Assembly (NCBI RefSeq): GCF_020382885.2
Contig: NC_058497.1
Span: 20,948,330-21,012,329 of the forward strand
Source of the DNA: Scatophagus argus
Lineage: Eukaryota > Chordata > Actinopteri > Scatophagidae
Direction: 5' to 3'
DNA length: 64,000 nucleotides
A program made the translations under genes and the position numbers. The notes under the pieces were generated by a model. It had not been told where the DNA came from. It made no database searches and was given only the letters and a program-made list of their open reading frames with translations. Position 1 is the stretch's first letter, and each line of letters begins with the position of its first letter. Below are positions 10,801-24,189 of the stretch, piece by piece.

Positions 10801-13800
10801 AATGAAGTATTATTTTTAGAAGGTATTGTAAAATGGTTACCAATCAAGAATGTTAAATGTTGCAAGGGCCATCGAAGGTCTCAGCAGGATGCCATTCACA
10901 TGAATGTTGCGAATACATCCAATGAAATCATGAGTTTTTATCTGACCTGGATGCAGCAAAATAGATTCAAAAGTTCTCAGTCCTCCAAATGTCATATTAC
11001 TACCAACATCAAGTGTCCTAGTTGTAGATAAAGACAGAGAAAAGTAATCAGTAAAGATTAGATAAAAGGTTAAAAGCATAAATCAATTATATATTTGCAT
11101 TATAGGCAAGGTAGTAATCTTTACTTCACAGTTACCTCTCTGAGCCTCTGCCGTCACTCTGTGAAAAACAAAATCCAGTGTTCTCAACATCTGTGCAGTT
11201 GTCCACATGCAAAGAACCCATCTGTTAAATGCAAATAGTATCACATCAATCTTTTCAGGTTCCCTCCTGTAATTTCTAACTCATAAATTAATCTGTGATG
11301 ACATTTTTAAAACTCACGTTGCCAATCCTCCTGGCAGTGACACTGTGAAAATATCCATCTGCCACTTGTTTCTTTGTCTGTAGCCTCACAGGTCCTGAGC
11401 CCAGGTCATAAGAGACATGTATGGCCCCATCTAGTATCTCCAGTGCAAAGAACTCCCTGCTGGACAGTCCTCCGGGGTTGTACAGGAGCAGAGAGCTCCT
11501 CTGCACAGTTGCAAACTCCAGAGAGATTAAATTAGTCCTGCGATCCAATGGGGGAAACTCAATGAAGGACAGCTCCTCAAAGCCATAACTGTGCTCCTCG
11601 CAGAAGAGTCCACTTACACCTGAAATAGCACATTTTTATAAGTTGTTTTCAATTTTAGCTTGGAAAAGTTAGAGTATATTTCATGAAATTCAAAGGAACA
11701 GCCCAAATTAAGCTTATGTGCTTTCTCATAAAAGCATAGATGAGAAGACTGATGCTCATATATTCCATCAGTTTACTGTATCTAGCAGATAGCTTAACTT
11801 TGCACAAAGACTGTAAAATGGATTAAACAACTAGCTTGGCTATGTCTAAAGGAAACAAAATCCACCAGCAGTATCTTTAAACCTCACTAGTTACCACATT
11901 ACAGTTCCTGTTTAATCTATACAAAAAGGTAAAGTACAAAAAATACATTTTATCATTTTACTGAGAGTAATGTACTGGACTATTTCTTGGGAAGCACAAT
12001 AAGCAGTTAGGGTTATGGTTTGATTTAAGCAGCGAAAAACGACATACAGAGGCATTCATAGGATTGCACTCATATATACACGACAAAGATGAAATGGCAA
12101 GCTGTTGGCTGTAGCTTCATATTTTACATACAGATATGATAGTGGTAGTGTCAGTCTCTCGATGCTTTTTATGCATTATTCTTACCAAAGGGACAGTTGC
12201 AAGTGAATCCTGCCTGTGAATTGATGCAGCGGCCCTGAACACAAGGGGTCGATCTACAATGGTCTACCAGCTGTTCACACATTTCTCCTGGAAAAAAAAA
12301 CAAATGAAGCCAACACGTTACAGAGACTCTACTTAAGCAGAAAAATTTGTCTTGTTTCTTTACTATACTAAATCTACCTTCAAATCCAGACACACACTGG
12401 CAGTGAGTTCCATCCTTAGTGGGAGTACAAGTTCCTCCGTTTTGACACTTCAGCTTCAGGCATTCATCTACATCAGTAGAGCAGAAAATGCCAGAGAAGC
12501 CACTTTGACAGTGACAGTAGAAACCTCCTGGAGTATTCACACATGTGCCTTGATTTTCACAGGGATTCACCTCACATTCATTGATGTCATCTTCACACAG
12601 TGTGCCAGTGAAGCCGACCGGGCAGGTGCAATTAAAAACCTCTTTCCTCGGTGAAACAAAAATGACCGCCGTGCTTTCAAGAACCGCAACATCTTGGCTG
12701 ATGTAAATGTTTTTGTTGCATGTTGCTCCGTTTTGACAAGCGCTGGTGAGACATGGATCACTGGTGATGTGAGAAATCGTCACATTGCTCTGAGCCTCCA
12801 GTAGTTTCCTATGGCCTGCAGAGATACCACTCGCTACCTCTCTGCTAAGATATTGGCCGTTGTAATTTTTAACTGCAGCCAAAAGAAGAATTTCCCTGCC
12901 AATATGTTTAATTCCGAATACATGAGTCTTCGAGGCCTGCATATTGAACAGACTGTCCAGAGCTTTTACAAATCGCAAATACTTATTTGACAAAAACTCT
13001 TCCATTGAAGATGATGACACATAGAAGAATATACAGCTGTCTATAGAAGCATTTGTGAAACCTTTGTAGTTTACGTAGATGCTGTTGTTGACTGGGAAGT
13101 GAACCTGGTCTGTAGCTTCAACAGTGACGTTTAATGTTGCTTCGCCTTGAAAAGGAGACGACCACAGCTCACATGTGTCATTAGCTACTGTAAACATGTT
13201 AGGTGGACCACTTTTGATGGCACAGTTGAAAGTATCAGACACATCCTGGTCCTCAGGACGGACATTGCCAATTATGCCTCCTTGGAAAGAACTGCCAAAA
13301 TATTTCACCTCGATGAAGATGTTTCTAGGAAATGAAGGATTATCATTTTCATCTACAACCTCGATGTGGATCATTGTTGTTGATGACAGCAGAGGGATCC
13401 CTGCATCCCTAATAGCCACCAGGACTCGATATGCAGAGATGTGTTCCCGATCAATAGTCTGTGTAGTGAACAACACTCCATCAGGGGTCAGGGAAAAAGC
13501 AGTATCCATTGAAGGATTTACCAACCAGTAGGTAAAAGGTCCCTGGTTTGGCGGCAAATCAGAATCAGATGCAGTTAATTTTGCAACTATGGTGCCTTGA
13601 GGCTGATTTTCCCTGACTTGAGCCTCGGTGAACGTGAGTTCGGGAGCATTGTCATTAATGTCATCAATAGTTACAACAACATTAGTAGTCCCAGTGGCTG
13701 GCGGAGAGCCATTATCAGTGGCTGTAACAGTCAGATTATAAAATGGCAACAGTTCTCTGTCAAGTTGAGAGTTTACTGAAATAACACCACTGCTTGGATC

Positions 13801-16800
13801 GATGGCAAAAGAGACATTTGCATTTCCATTTTCAATACTGAAAAAGAAATTATTCCAGTCTAAGACTGAGTCATGATCCAGAGCACTCACAGTTATCACT
13901 GATGTCCCGACTGGGCTGTCTTCTGTAACTTGTGTCACATAAAGTGCAGAGTTGAATATGGGTGCATCGTTCATGTCGATCACACTGATGTGGACCAAAG
14001 TCTCGTCTACATCCATGCCAGTAATAATACCAGAATTCTTCGCTAGGACTTTTAAAACTATGTGATTGTTACCTTGTTTTCTCAAACTGCCAGTCGTGTA
14101 TATTACTCCAGAAAATTTGTTGATTTCAAAGCCCACATATTTGTTTTGACCAAACATCAGGTAAAACACTTGACCTTCAGAGCCTAGGTCATCATCTGTA
14201 GCTGTTACTTTTCCAATCCTACTTCCAACAGGCACATTTTTAAATACCAAAAAGTTGAATTGTTTTGTCCTGAATTTAGGTGTGAACTCATTGACACCTG
14301 AGATTTGGATGACAACATGTGCCAGACTAAATAAAGCATGACCCCCAGTGTTTGAAGCTCTGATAGTTATATCAAAGATCTGCTCTCGCTCGTAATCAAA
14401 AACATCCAAGGTGGTGATTGTGCCATTTCTCGAATCAATTGCAAATTTATCCACGTGGCCAGCAACAAGAGAGTAGAATATTTGTGCATTTGCACCTGAA
14501 TCAGCATCCACAGCCTTCACATCTAGAACTCTAGTTCCAATGTCTGAGTTTTCTAACACTGAGGCAGTATACTCTGAGGAAGAAAAGACTGGAGGATTGT
14601 CATTCACATCCATAACTACCACCGTAACATTTAACACGCCGGTTTTAGAGACCCAGCCGCCATCCACGGCTTTGATTTGGAAATGATAAATACTTTCTGT
14701 TTCAAAGTCAAGCTCTCTTATCAGTGTTAGCAGTCCAGAGGCTTCTCCTACAGAAAATGGTAAATATTGATTTTCTGGGGTAAAGCAGTACATAATGGCA
14801 CCATTGGGACCATAATCCCTATCTTCTGCTTTAATTTTCCCAATTACTGATGCTACTGACAAGTCCTCAGGGACAGAGAAAGTGACAGTTGGCTCACCAA
14901 AGCTTGGAGAAAATTGATTCTTCCCTGTAATTTCAAAAGTGATTTCAGTCTGTGATGATAAAAAGGGGGTGCCTTGATCTTTTGCCAACACAAGTAAAGT
15001 GAAAAACAAATTTATGCTCTCCTCCACACTTTGATATAACATTACTTTTCCATTGTCCGCTTGGATCTGGAAGAAGTCAGATGTGTTACCTCCATTCAAA
15101 ACATATTCAATGCCAACACTGCTGTTATTGACATCCTGATCTACTGCTGTAAACTGGACCACTACAGTACCCACAGCCATGTGATATGGTATAGCAATGA
15201 GAGGCTGGAAAGGTAAAAATATTGGTGGGTAGTAGTTATATGGTTCTAGTCTCACTGTGACAGTGGCACTACTGTGCAGAGGAACATTGCCACAGTCAAA
15301 TGCAATGACTGTGAATTGGTAGAGTTCAAAAGCAGAACCATGTAACATTAGTGGCTGCTTCGTAAAGATTTCACCAGAGGAAGCATTCACCCAAAACACC
15401 TCGCTTGGAGGTTCAGTAACATACAGAATCTCACGGTTTTGCCCCATGTCTGCATCTGTTGCAAAAACCTGCATTACAAACGCCTCTTTATCTTTTGTTT
15501 CAGGGAGGAAAATGGTGTAAGAATGATCAGAAAATACTGGTCTATTATCATTGACATCCAGAATGACTATTGTGACATCAGTGCTAATGCTCCATGCTGA
15601 ATCATTTGCATTTATTTTCAGGATATAATGATCTCGCGTCTCCCTGTCCAGAGGTCTTTCAACACAGATGTAACCAGTGGCGGAATCAATAATAAATGGC
15701 ATATCATCACTTTGGTCAGTGATGGAGTAATGAATCACTGCATTGTCACCTGTATCGTCATCAGTTGAGGTGACTTGTGTAATTGTGTGTCCAACAGGAG
15801 AATCCTCAGGTACCTCTGTGACAAAAATGTGGGAAAAACGAGGTGCATTGTCATTTCTGTCTAAAACTATAACAATAACAGTTGCTCTGTCCTTATGAAG
15901 AGGGTTGTTTAGTTCTGCAGCTTCAACTGTTAAATTGAATTCAAAGATATCTTCTCTGTCTAAACTTGTGATGGTGCTCAATAAACCATTTTCAGGGTCG
16001 ATTGTGAAAACATGGTTAGTGTTTCCTTCTATTATGTTGTACTGCACTGTGCTGTAACTGGCTGAATCAGCATCAATGGCAAGAACATCACAAACCCAGG
16101 ATGGGGGGGAGTTCTCAAAAACCTCACACCTGTACTCAACTTGGGTGAAGTGAGGATAATTATCATTTACATCAGTGATGTTTAGGTGAATTTCTGCAAA
16201 TGATGAGAAAGGAGGCGAGCCGGAGTCTCTGGCTTCCATCAGCAAAGTAAACTCCTTTATGTTCTCATAATCCAGAGGGTTTTCCACTATCAGTGCTCCA
16301 GTTAATTGCTCCACATGAAACATGTCTTCAAAGTTTCCAGAAGCTAGATAAAAAGAGACTGGTTCAGCTCTGATGCTCACTGCAGAGACAACTGCCACTA
16401 ATGTCCCAACTGGCACATCCTCAGTGAGAGTATATTTCAAAACATCCACATTCATCTGTGGGAACTCAGAAATGTTCTGAAATCTGATGCTGATGGTAGT
16501 GATGTCAAATTTAGGATTTTCTCCAGCATCTTCCACATGTACATTGATAATGATGTCTTCTGTTCTCTGGAGGGCGACTGAAGTGAATATGGTGCCACTA
16601 TATGGAGAGATGGAAAACAGATCTGAACTTTGTCCATATAACGAATACTGTAGTTCTGCATTCATCTCCGTATCTCCATCTGTTGCTCTTACTGCACAAA
16701 CAGCTGAGCCTGTAGGGGGAAAAGACAAAAACATGGGTAAAAAAAACTCAAGTCCATATTATCCAGGATGAAACATACAACTGCAAAGTGGAAGTAAAAT

Positions 16801-19800
16801 CTCTCACCTGGACCCAGTTCACTGGGCACATAGGCCACATATGGGCTGTTCATAAACTGGGGCCAGTGGTCATTAATATCACCGATGAGCACAGTAACAA
16901 GCACTGCACTTGACAGAGGCCAAGTAGGATGTTTATCACTGGCAATCACCATCAGCCTGTAAATAGCGACTGTCTCCCTGTCCAAGACATCGGTTGTAAA
17001 CAGCTCTCCAGATGTTTCATCAATGGCGAAGGGCACATCGAAGTTCTCCATGGAATACCTAGAGGAGAGTCAAACCATACAGTAGCATTTCAGTGAATTG
17101 TAGAAAAGTATAAATCAACCTGTATATGTATATGGAATTCAAGGAAGGCTATTGTGTAGGGAATGTTGTTCCTACTGTTGGGCTACTGTCCCCAAGAAAT
17201 ATGATACCAAGGCAGCGACAACACCAACAAAAATGCATAGCTTCAGCAGTAATTTCTCACGTGCAAACTATAGATTGTACTTTAAAAACCTGCTGTCAAA
17301 TTTTGGTGACTTTTTGTTGTGACATTTTACCTTATTTCCCCACTGACACCCTCGTCAATGTCAAATGCCGTCATCATGGCAAACACAGTGCCAACAGGGC
17401 TGTCCTCAGATACTATGGTGTTGTAGACTTCTTCAGTAAACTGTGGACGGTTATCATTGACATCATCCACTATGACATGCACGGTTAGAGTTCCTGTTAG
17501 AGGTGGCAGTCCTTCAAATGACAAAGTAAATATCAAATGATCAAACAGTTTGAGGTGACACCGAAGGCAAAAATAAAATTACAGAAGATATGGTAACATT
17601 TATTTCATTTTAGCTTTGGCCTGAATCACCTGAATCAACAGCTACGATGGTAAAGAAGTACAATGATTCCCTCTCCCGGTCCAGGCTCTGTAAAATTTGC
17701 AACATGCCACTGGGAGTGATGGAGAACAAACCATCACTATTTCCTTTCTGTATATAGTACGTAAGCTGGCTGTTGATGCCTAAATCTTCATCCAAAGCAG
17801 AGACCTGTTTAAAAAAGACAAACAATTTAGGAATGAACATGAAAAAATTATTTACTTTAACAATGAAGGAACTCTTCAAATAAAAGAAACTACTACCACC
17901 TGATATGTTAGCTGAGAAGGGTCCTCCTCATTCTCCCTTACATGCAGGGAGACTGTTGTTGGAGTAAAAACAGGTGCAAAGTCATTGACATCCAACACTG
18001 AGACATTGATGGTGGCAGTAGCAGATCTGGGTTTATCCCCCTGATCTACAGCTGTCATAATTAAGGTGTAGTTTGAATCCTTCTCCCTGTCCAATTTATC
18101 CATTACGGTGACGACACCTCGAACCATGTCCACCACAAAAGGACTTGCCTGGGTCAACGTGTACCGCACTTGCCCATTTGTCCCGACATCTCGATCCAGA
18201 GCTTGAACACGAAGCAGGCTCGTTCCTCTGGGGATATCCTCACTGATTGTCAGGTTGTATGTGCTTTGTGGGAACTCAGGGTCATGGTCATTAGCATCCT
18301 CAACATGCACTGTGATATTCATAGTGGTTGTCATTCTAGGTGAGCCTTTATCAGTGGCGGTTACAGTAATAGTCAGGGTTTCTTCCTGTTCTCTGTCTAA
18401 TTCCTCCTCCAGGTATATTTTTCCACTTCTATTATCAATGCTAAATATGCCACCAGAAGTGTTGCTCAAATAATATAAGACTTCCCCATTGTATCCAGCA
18501 TCTTCATCCTCAGCATGTACAGTCATTATAACAGAATGAAGTGCAGTGTCTTCTGGTAAACTGAATATTTTGGTTGACACAAACACTGGAGGATTGTCAT
18601 TGACATCATCAACCACTACAAAGACACATGCTGTGGTGGTGAACCGTAAAGATACAGGGTGAACACAGTCATTGGCTGTCACAGTTAGATTGTAAAAGGG
18701 TTGTCTCTCTCTGTCTAACTCTGTGTTCAAACACAAACTACCAGATGGGTTTATGAAGAATACTTCCTCTTCATCTCCACCGACCACTCTCAGTTTCAAG
18801 TCTCCGTTCTCACCTGGCGGAGAGAGAAAATATAATACCTGATGTAATTTCAAAAAATGGCTGGTAGCAAAACATTGCACTATCCACATGATGCACTGAA
18901 AATGGGAAACTAAAATGTGCAGACTTTACTGAATTTCTAGGCTGCCTTTCCAGCAAAACACAATCAAGTAAATTAATTAACAGAAATACTAACAAGACTC
19001 ATGTCTGGATTTGACTTGTCAAATGTGACATGTGCAGCCAAGAATATTCAAATGTGTGAATGTTCATTAAAACTTTTTGCACTCATAACTTGGAAGCTTT
19101 CATTTTCATGGTTGTTCATCCTTTTCTTTACTCAGGATGTACAAATTGAGCTTGCCAGTTACAGGTCAGTCCAATTAATGGGACAACATTTTTTACTGTT
19201 ATTGTTACTGCTGAATGTTGGATGAACATTATATTTCCATTTTACTTGTGCACTTACCATCATCTTTATCTGACACATTCAAGGCCAAGAAGCAAGCGCC
19301 AACCCATGTGTCTTCCAGCAATGTCGCAGATAAGGTATCTTGACTGAAAACAGGGGGGTTGTCGTTCACATCCAACACATTAAAGTACACCCTGACACTG
19401 GATACCTGAGAACCCCCCTGCTGCACCACAACAGTGAGTACATAGAAGCTTTGTGCTTCGAAATCCAGGCTGCGGGATAATAGGAACTCTCCTGAAAGGG
19501 GGCTCAGGAGGAACAGGTTCTCTCCGTCATCCTCCTGCACTGAGTATGTGATAGGCGTGAGAGTTTCAAACACTGTTTCCACCTTTCCCACAACTGTTCC
19601 TGTCAACACAGCAATAATGCATTATCACTGCATGATCTAAGGACAGTTGAATGAAAGGCAAACATTTGGCAAAATTATCATCAAAAACAGAAGGACTTTA
19701 ACTGTCCTGAAAACGAGGATACAGATCACAAGTTAAATAATATTTCAAACTAACTAAATTACCTATTTTACGTGGGAAATGGCCTTGCTGCACAGATGAC

Positions 19801-20347
19801 TAACCTGGTACTGTGTCTTCTTTCACTTCAAATGAATAAACAGTTTTGGAGAAAGCCATCTGTGTTTGCCATCTGTTATGAGTGTGTGAGCTGCTATGCT
19901 TGGGCACAGCATCAATAGATGTATAATACCAGGAGGGAAGCGTATGCTGCCCTAAGACAATATCTGCAAACTGCCCCACACTGCTCACATTCACAGTATT
20001 TCCAGATGAAGGTTCATGAGAGGATGTAGTATTGAACACCTGAGGAAAAAAAAGAAATACATTCCTCTCAGTTTCAAGTGAAATTTACACAAATGGGCAA
20101 CTTACAAGCATTTAAATTATAGAAGGTCTTTATTGTCCCAGAGACAGACTTGTTTTCACAAATCACTCACTGTGCATATTCCACACTTTAAAAAGCAAAT
20201 TCATACATTTGTTTGCACAAAGGCTGTAATCAGTCATCTCAACAACCTGCTCTCATTGCTGCAACGTGACATGAGCTAACAAGGCCAACTTACCAGAAAA
20301 TTAAACAATAAAATAGCGTATTTTCTCCGTTGAACAGTAAAGTCCAT
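7836..20347 (-). CDS. Fat4-type giant cadherin (16 coding exons, 3,058 aa)
   Basis: Exons, 5' to 3': 20347-20294, 20039-19805, 19599-19258, 18813-17900, 17804-17630, 17511-17331, 17058-16808, 16709-12378, 12287-12186, 11619-11318, 11221-11136, 11017-10841, 10568-10441, 10297-10080, 9990-9732, 9256-7836. All have GT-AG borders and matching phases. Order: signal peptide (exon 1, MDFTVQRRKYAILLFNFL); 17 cadherin repeats to about residue 1843, marked by DxNDNxPxF and LDRE; a diverged membrane-proximal module; four EGF modules (about 2033-2200, two calcium-binding type); laminin G; EGF (about 2384-2426); laminin G; a Cys-rich stretch; membrane span (about 2697-2719); 340-residue tail ending in a W..ILN....F..YAPVFEDIA.LP block (from 3017). 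EGF-LamG-EGF-LamG is the FAT4 plan, not that of FAT1-3. Family role: homophilic or heterophilic adhesion and planar polarity/Hippo signalling. FAT4 has 34 cadherin repeats; this has half. Repeats 7, 11, 12 and 14 have weakened linker motifs. Confidence 0.93.
10385..10436. repeat. Short imperfect GCATAA tandem repeat in intron
   Basis: Units of GCATAA, interspersed with ATTAAA, are repeated about six times directly beside the splice donor of the cadherin EGF exon at 10441-10568. This looks like a simple slippage repeat. Confidence 0.7.
11640..12176 (+). repeat. Dispersed teleost repeat, copy 1 (intron of the cadherin gene)
   Basis: From about 11745 the sequence runs through GCACAAAGACTGTAAA, then AACAAAATCCACCAGCAG and TGTACTGGACTATTTCTTGG; a second piece at about 12095-12165 has CTGTTGGCTGTAGCTTCATA. 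The same blocks recur in introns at 41755-42085 and 44920-45085. I recognise this as a widespread, diverged intronic repeat of teleosts. It has no coding capacity, and its class (SINE or nonautonomous DNA element) is not resolved. Confidence 0.6.
20125..20180. repeat. Possible LINE 3'-end remnant
   Basis: GTCTTTATTGTCCC followed by GAGACAGAC resembles the 3' tail of common fish LINEs. It is short and diverged, and lies in intron 1 of the cadherin gene. Confidence 0.3.
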
Positions 20348-22770
20348 TATAAAGTTGACTTCCTGAACGCCTCTTACTTTGTCATAATTGCAAAATCAAG
20401 TAAGAAAATAAGATCCTAAGTAAAACAAAACAGACAGCAGTGAAAAAGTGAAGTCCTGGAAACTGCACAGATTACCTCCACACAAGGCCAACAAATGGAA
20501 AACTATAAAAGCTGTATCCATAGTGATTACTCAATCTTCTCAGCTTGTAATCCTGACTGGCACGCCCCCTTTGACATCACTCTATGCAAATCCTGCAGCA
20601 GAAAAAAGAAAAGCTCTTTTGGTTGTACAAAACGCAGCACACTGAAAGTTTGTTGCAGTCATAGTATTTAAAAAGAAAGCCTCACCAGCCTCACCGTCTT
20701 TAGATTAATTAGCCCATGTGTCCCTCCTTTCTTTAAAACATGAACTAAAGTTCTGTGAAATAAAAAAAGGAGTAATGCTATATTCCATGTTTTGCTGAAT
20801 CAGTCTGCTTTATATTCTCTCCATGGATGTAGAGATGAAATGGACTCTTTGAACAGTTGCATCCAGTAAGGTGGCCTGGAGGGAGCCTTTCTTGCTTCGT
20901 GTCAGATGGAGGATTCATTCAGAGACTGCAAGGCGTTCATTCAATTGGTGAAAGGAGAGGAAGAAAAAAAAATCTGCTGCTCTGAATCACAAGTTTCAAA
21001 AGAGAGCTGACATGACACTGTAGCACTGAATATTAAAACTGAGTTCAAATCAGAAATTACTCAAAGAAATGTTGTTTCTTCAAGCAATTATATATATAAA
21101 ATTAGCAAGTTAGGGTTAGGTTAATTAACCTCATGTGCATGTTTGTGGTATTGTGGGAGGACCTGGAGAAAACCCACTCAGGCACAGGGAGAACATGCAA
21201 ACTCCACATAGAAGGGCCCAGACCGGGATTCAAACCTGAAACCCTCTTGCTATGAGGCAATAGTGCTAACCACTGCACCACCGTGCCACCCTAATAAATT
21301 TCTATGATAACCAAAATGTAATTACTGCCTCTTATGTAAATACATTAAATACAAACACAGATTTATTGTTGACACATAATGTTACACACAAAGAGAACAG
21401 GAGCACCATTATTACTGCTTTCTCTTGAATAAAAACTACCACTGTAACACTAATGTTAGCTCCACGCAGGAACACTGAGGAAGAAAGCCCACTTCTGTGT
21501 TAGACTCGCTGAAAGGAGACCACCGTGGCTTCATTCATATTTGCAAACACCAGAGAGGAAGCTAGTTCTTTGTAAGGCAAAGGGTAATGCTGCTGAGAAA
21601 AGCCTGATAAATGGACATGTGAGCCTCCCTTTACATAACTGTGAGGCCACCACGACTGTGAGACTGTCTCCAATTACACGCTGAGGGAACTCTATCCCAG
21701 CAAAGCATCACAAAAGGTCCCTGCCTGGACTCACAACACACAAAACACAAAAAGTGCTCTTCTCTGGAGACTAAAATAGACACACAACACTTAATTGCAT
21801 GTTTTGGTCAGAGCAACTCAGTCAGCAAGTGAGATTCATCCTCCTTTTAGTGGCAAAAATCACAATTAATTCTGACATAAACAGATTCATCTCCTTGGTG
21901 AAGTGAGTCTTTGTCATAGATTGAATTATATTGTTTCAATAAGGTTTTATAATTAAAATGCAATACAACTAGATTTATATGTACATCACCATGAGCTTTA
22001 AAAGCAGACTGGTTCCCTTGAAGAGAAAAGACCATCTGCTAGTAGGTTAGAATAACCACAAGTCCATCTCCTCTTTCATCACCCATTAAGTGATCATTTA
22101 AGAGCTACTCTCTTTGCAGTGTTATGTAGGATGTTATGAACCTATCTGACAAATTTGCATCACCGCGACAATGTTTTCTGTTGTCTTTTACAAAAGTGTG
22201 GGCACTCGAATATACATGATACAATAACTGATGATACAATAAACTTAAGTTAATTTTATATACTTTTTCAATTTACTTCATCGTGGCGCCACCTTCTGGA
22301 TTTAGTTTGTTCAAACCTACAGTGGGCTGCAAAGTTTGAGCCCAGATTAGATACCAATTAGGTAGTGAACACACATTTATTTACAGATAAATGTGAAGTA
22401 AACCTGTAGGACACTGATTCTGTTCCTCTTTCCAAATCACATCCCGATTATTTTTAAACTAAACAAAAATTTATTGCCAAACCTCATGTTTTTTTTTTTT
22501 TATATAGTTTTATTCATATTTTCCATTTTATTGGTCCAAACATTTTCCCTGAATTCAAAACTTTAGTTCACAACATTCACTATAAGCAGCAGAAACAAGA
22601 AGAGAGCTGCTGTGCTGTTATTCACTTGCACAGCCTTCAGCTATTATAAAATGAAAGTGATTGAATTACTCGTGAATACTTGATAGCTGAAATGTTCTAC
22701 ACGTTGAGTCTTGGATGATTTACAGGTCGCGACGCTGAAATACGCAAATCAGAGGAAGGAAACACAAACG
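20348..22770. other. Intergenic region between the cadherin gene and hmgb1
   Basis: This region holds the cadherin promoter side and the 3' side of hmgb1. No conserved reading frame was found. It contains a LINE/SINE-like tail at 21115-21295 (separate entry) and otherwise ordinary AT-rich sequence, including a poly-T run near 22490-22500. Confidence 0.4.
21115..21295 (+). repeat. Widespread teleost retroelement tail
   Basis: The block GGAGAAAACCCAC, then GGGAGAACATGCAAACTCCA, then CGGGATTCAAACC and GTGCTAACCACTGCACCACC is one of the commonest dispersed repeats of fish genomes, usually assigned to L2-type LINE or SINE tails. No flanking repeat that would date it was found. Confidence 0.75.
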
Positions 22771-23207
22771 TCTTAAGAAAAAACGACCTTTATTGAAGAC
22801 ATTCTTGAATGTCGACAGCTGCATTTGATATTAGAGTGGTATTCAAAGAATAAAAAGACATTGGGACATCACATAAAAAAATATTTTTTAAAATAAAGAA
22901 AAATACACTACCAACTCATAAATCTCATTTTTGAGTTGTAACACCTACAAGACTAGTTACTGTCATACTGATTTGCAGTCCTAAATTGTTACATAATATG
23001 GCAAGGATAAAGAACTACCACTAGAAAATTGCAAACTTAAGATATGTAGTGTTAACTTTACAAAAAAAGGAGAATAACACTGTACATCTTAAAAACATTA
23101 AATATACACATGTTCTTGTTCAGTCTGACTTCTGTTTCAGGATGGTGAATTGAGTATAATAGGGTTATATGGCATAAACAAAACTTCAGGTCCCACCCTT
23201 ATGCAAT

Positions 23208-24120
23208 CTACTCATCATCTTCATCCTCTTCTTCTTCCTCCTCCTCTCCCTCATCTTCATCCTCTTCCTCATCTTCGTCGTCATCCGCGGTAGCTGCAGA
23301 TTCTGAATCCACTTTTCCCTTTGTGCGGTAGGCGACGATATCCTGTGGGAAGCACAACAAATGCGTTTTAAGTGCTACATGGAAACCTATTTTTTATGCT
23401 TCAAAGTGAAATAAAACCAAATCAGACAATAAATTTTCACAAAAACAAGTCAAGCTTATTTACTTTGTCGTATTTCTCCTTCAGCTTGGCAGCCTTCCTC
23501 TCATACGGCTGCTTGTCCTCTGCAGATGAACTGTTCCACATTTCTCCCAGCTTCTTTGCTGTGTCCCCAATGGACAGTCCAGGATTCTCACCTTTTACCT
23601 TGGGGCGGAAGTCAGCACAGAACAGGAAGAATGCAGACCTGTGGGGAAAATGTGTCATAGACCACTTTGAAATTACTGTCAGAAACAAAATAATTAATAA
23701 TAACTTAATGTGGAGTTGATTATGGTACATACGGTGGTCTCTTGGGGGCATTGGGGTCCTTAAATCGCTTCTTCTTATGGCCCTTGGGGGGAATGTAATT
23801 TTTCATCTCCCTCTCATAACGCACCTTGTCTTGTTTGGCCATATCTTCAAATTTGCCTTTCTCTTTTGGTGACATTGTCTTTGGGAAAACACAACCGATT
23901 GTAAACAATACTGAACAAGTACATAGCTTGAGAAAAAGGACAAAAAATGTATGTTGATATTAATCTATATTACCTTCCAACGTTCAGAACATTTCTTGGA
24001 GAACTCTGCAAAGTTGACAGATGCATCAGGATGCTTCTTCTTGTGCTCCTCTCGGCATGTTTGCACAAAGTAGGCATATGAGGACATTTTGCCTCTAGGC
24101 TTCCTTGGATCCTTAACCAT
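23208..24120 (-). CDS. hmgb1: High mobility group box protein, HMGB1/2 type (4 coding exons, 200 aa)
   Basis: Coding exons 24120-23974, 23878-23733, 23638-23464 and 23342-23208 join in phase to 200 residues. HMG box A is about residues 9-79 and box B about 95-163; the acidic tail is residues 176-200, all Asp/Glu except one Gly. The redox-sensitive cysteines of the family are present at 22, 44 and 105. The protein bends DNA and acts as a nuclear chromatin chaperone; HMGB1 is also an extracellular alarm signal. The linker between box B and the tail is short and lacks the long Lys run of mammalian HMGB1, so by sequence alone HMGB2 or a fish HMG-T is possible. I prefer hmgb1 because the next gene is tex26, which I recall near HMGB1 on human 13q12.3. 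Upstream, an acceptor at 24130-24131 leaves 9 bases of 5' UTR on the first coding exon. The 3' UTR ends near an AATAAA read at 22794-22789. Confidence 0.93.
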
Positions 24121-24168
24121 CTTGGATTACTGGATGGAGAGGAAAAAAAAAATAAAACAATAAAATAA

Positions 24169-24189
24169 TATATATATATATATATATAT
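24169..24189. repeat. AT dinucleotide microsatellite
   Basis: About ten TA units in the first intron of hmgb1, close to the splice acceptor of the first coding exon. Confidence 0.9.
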
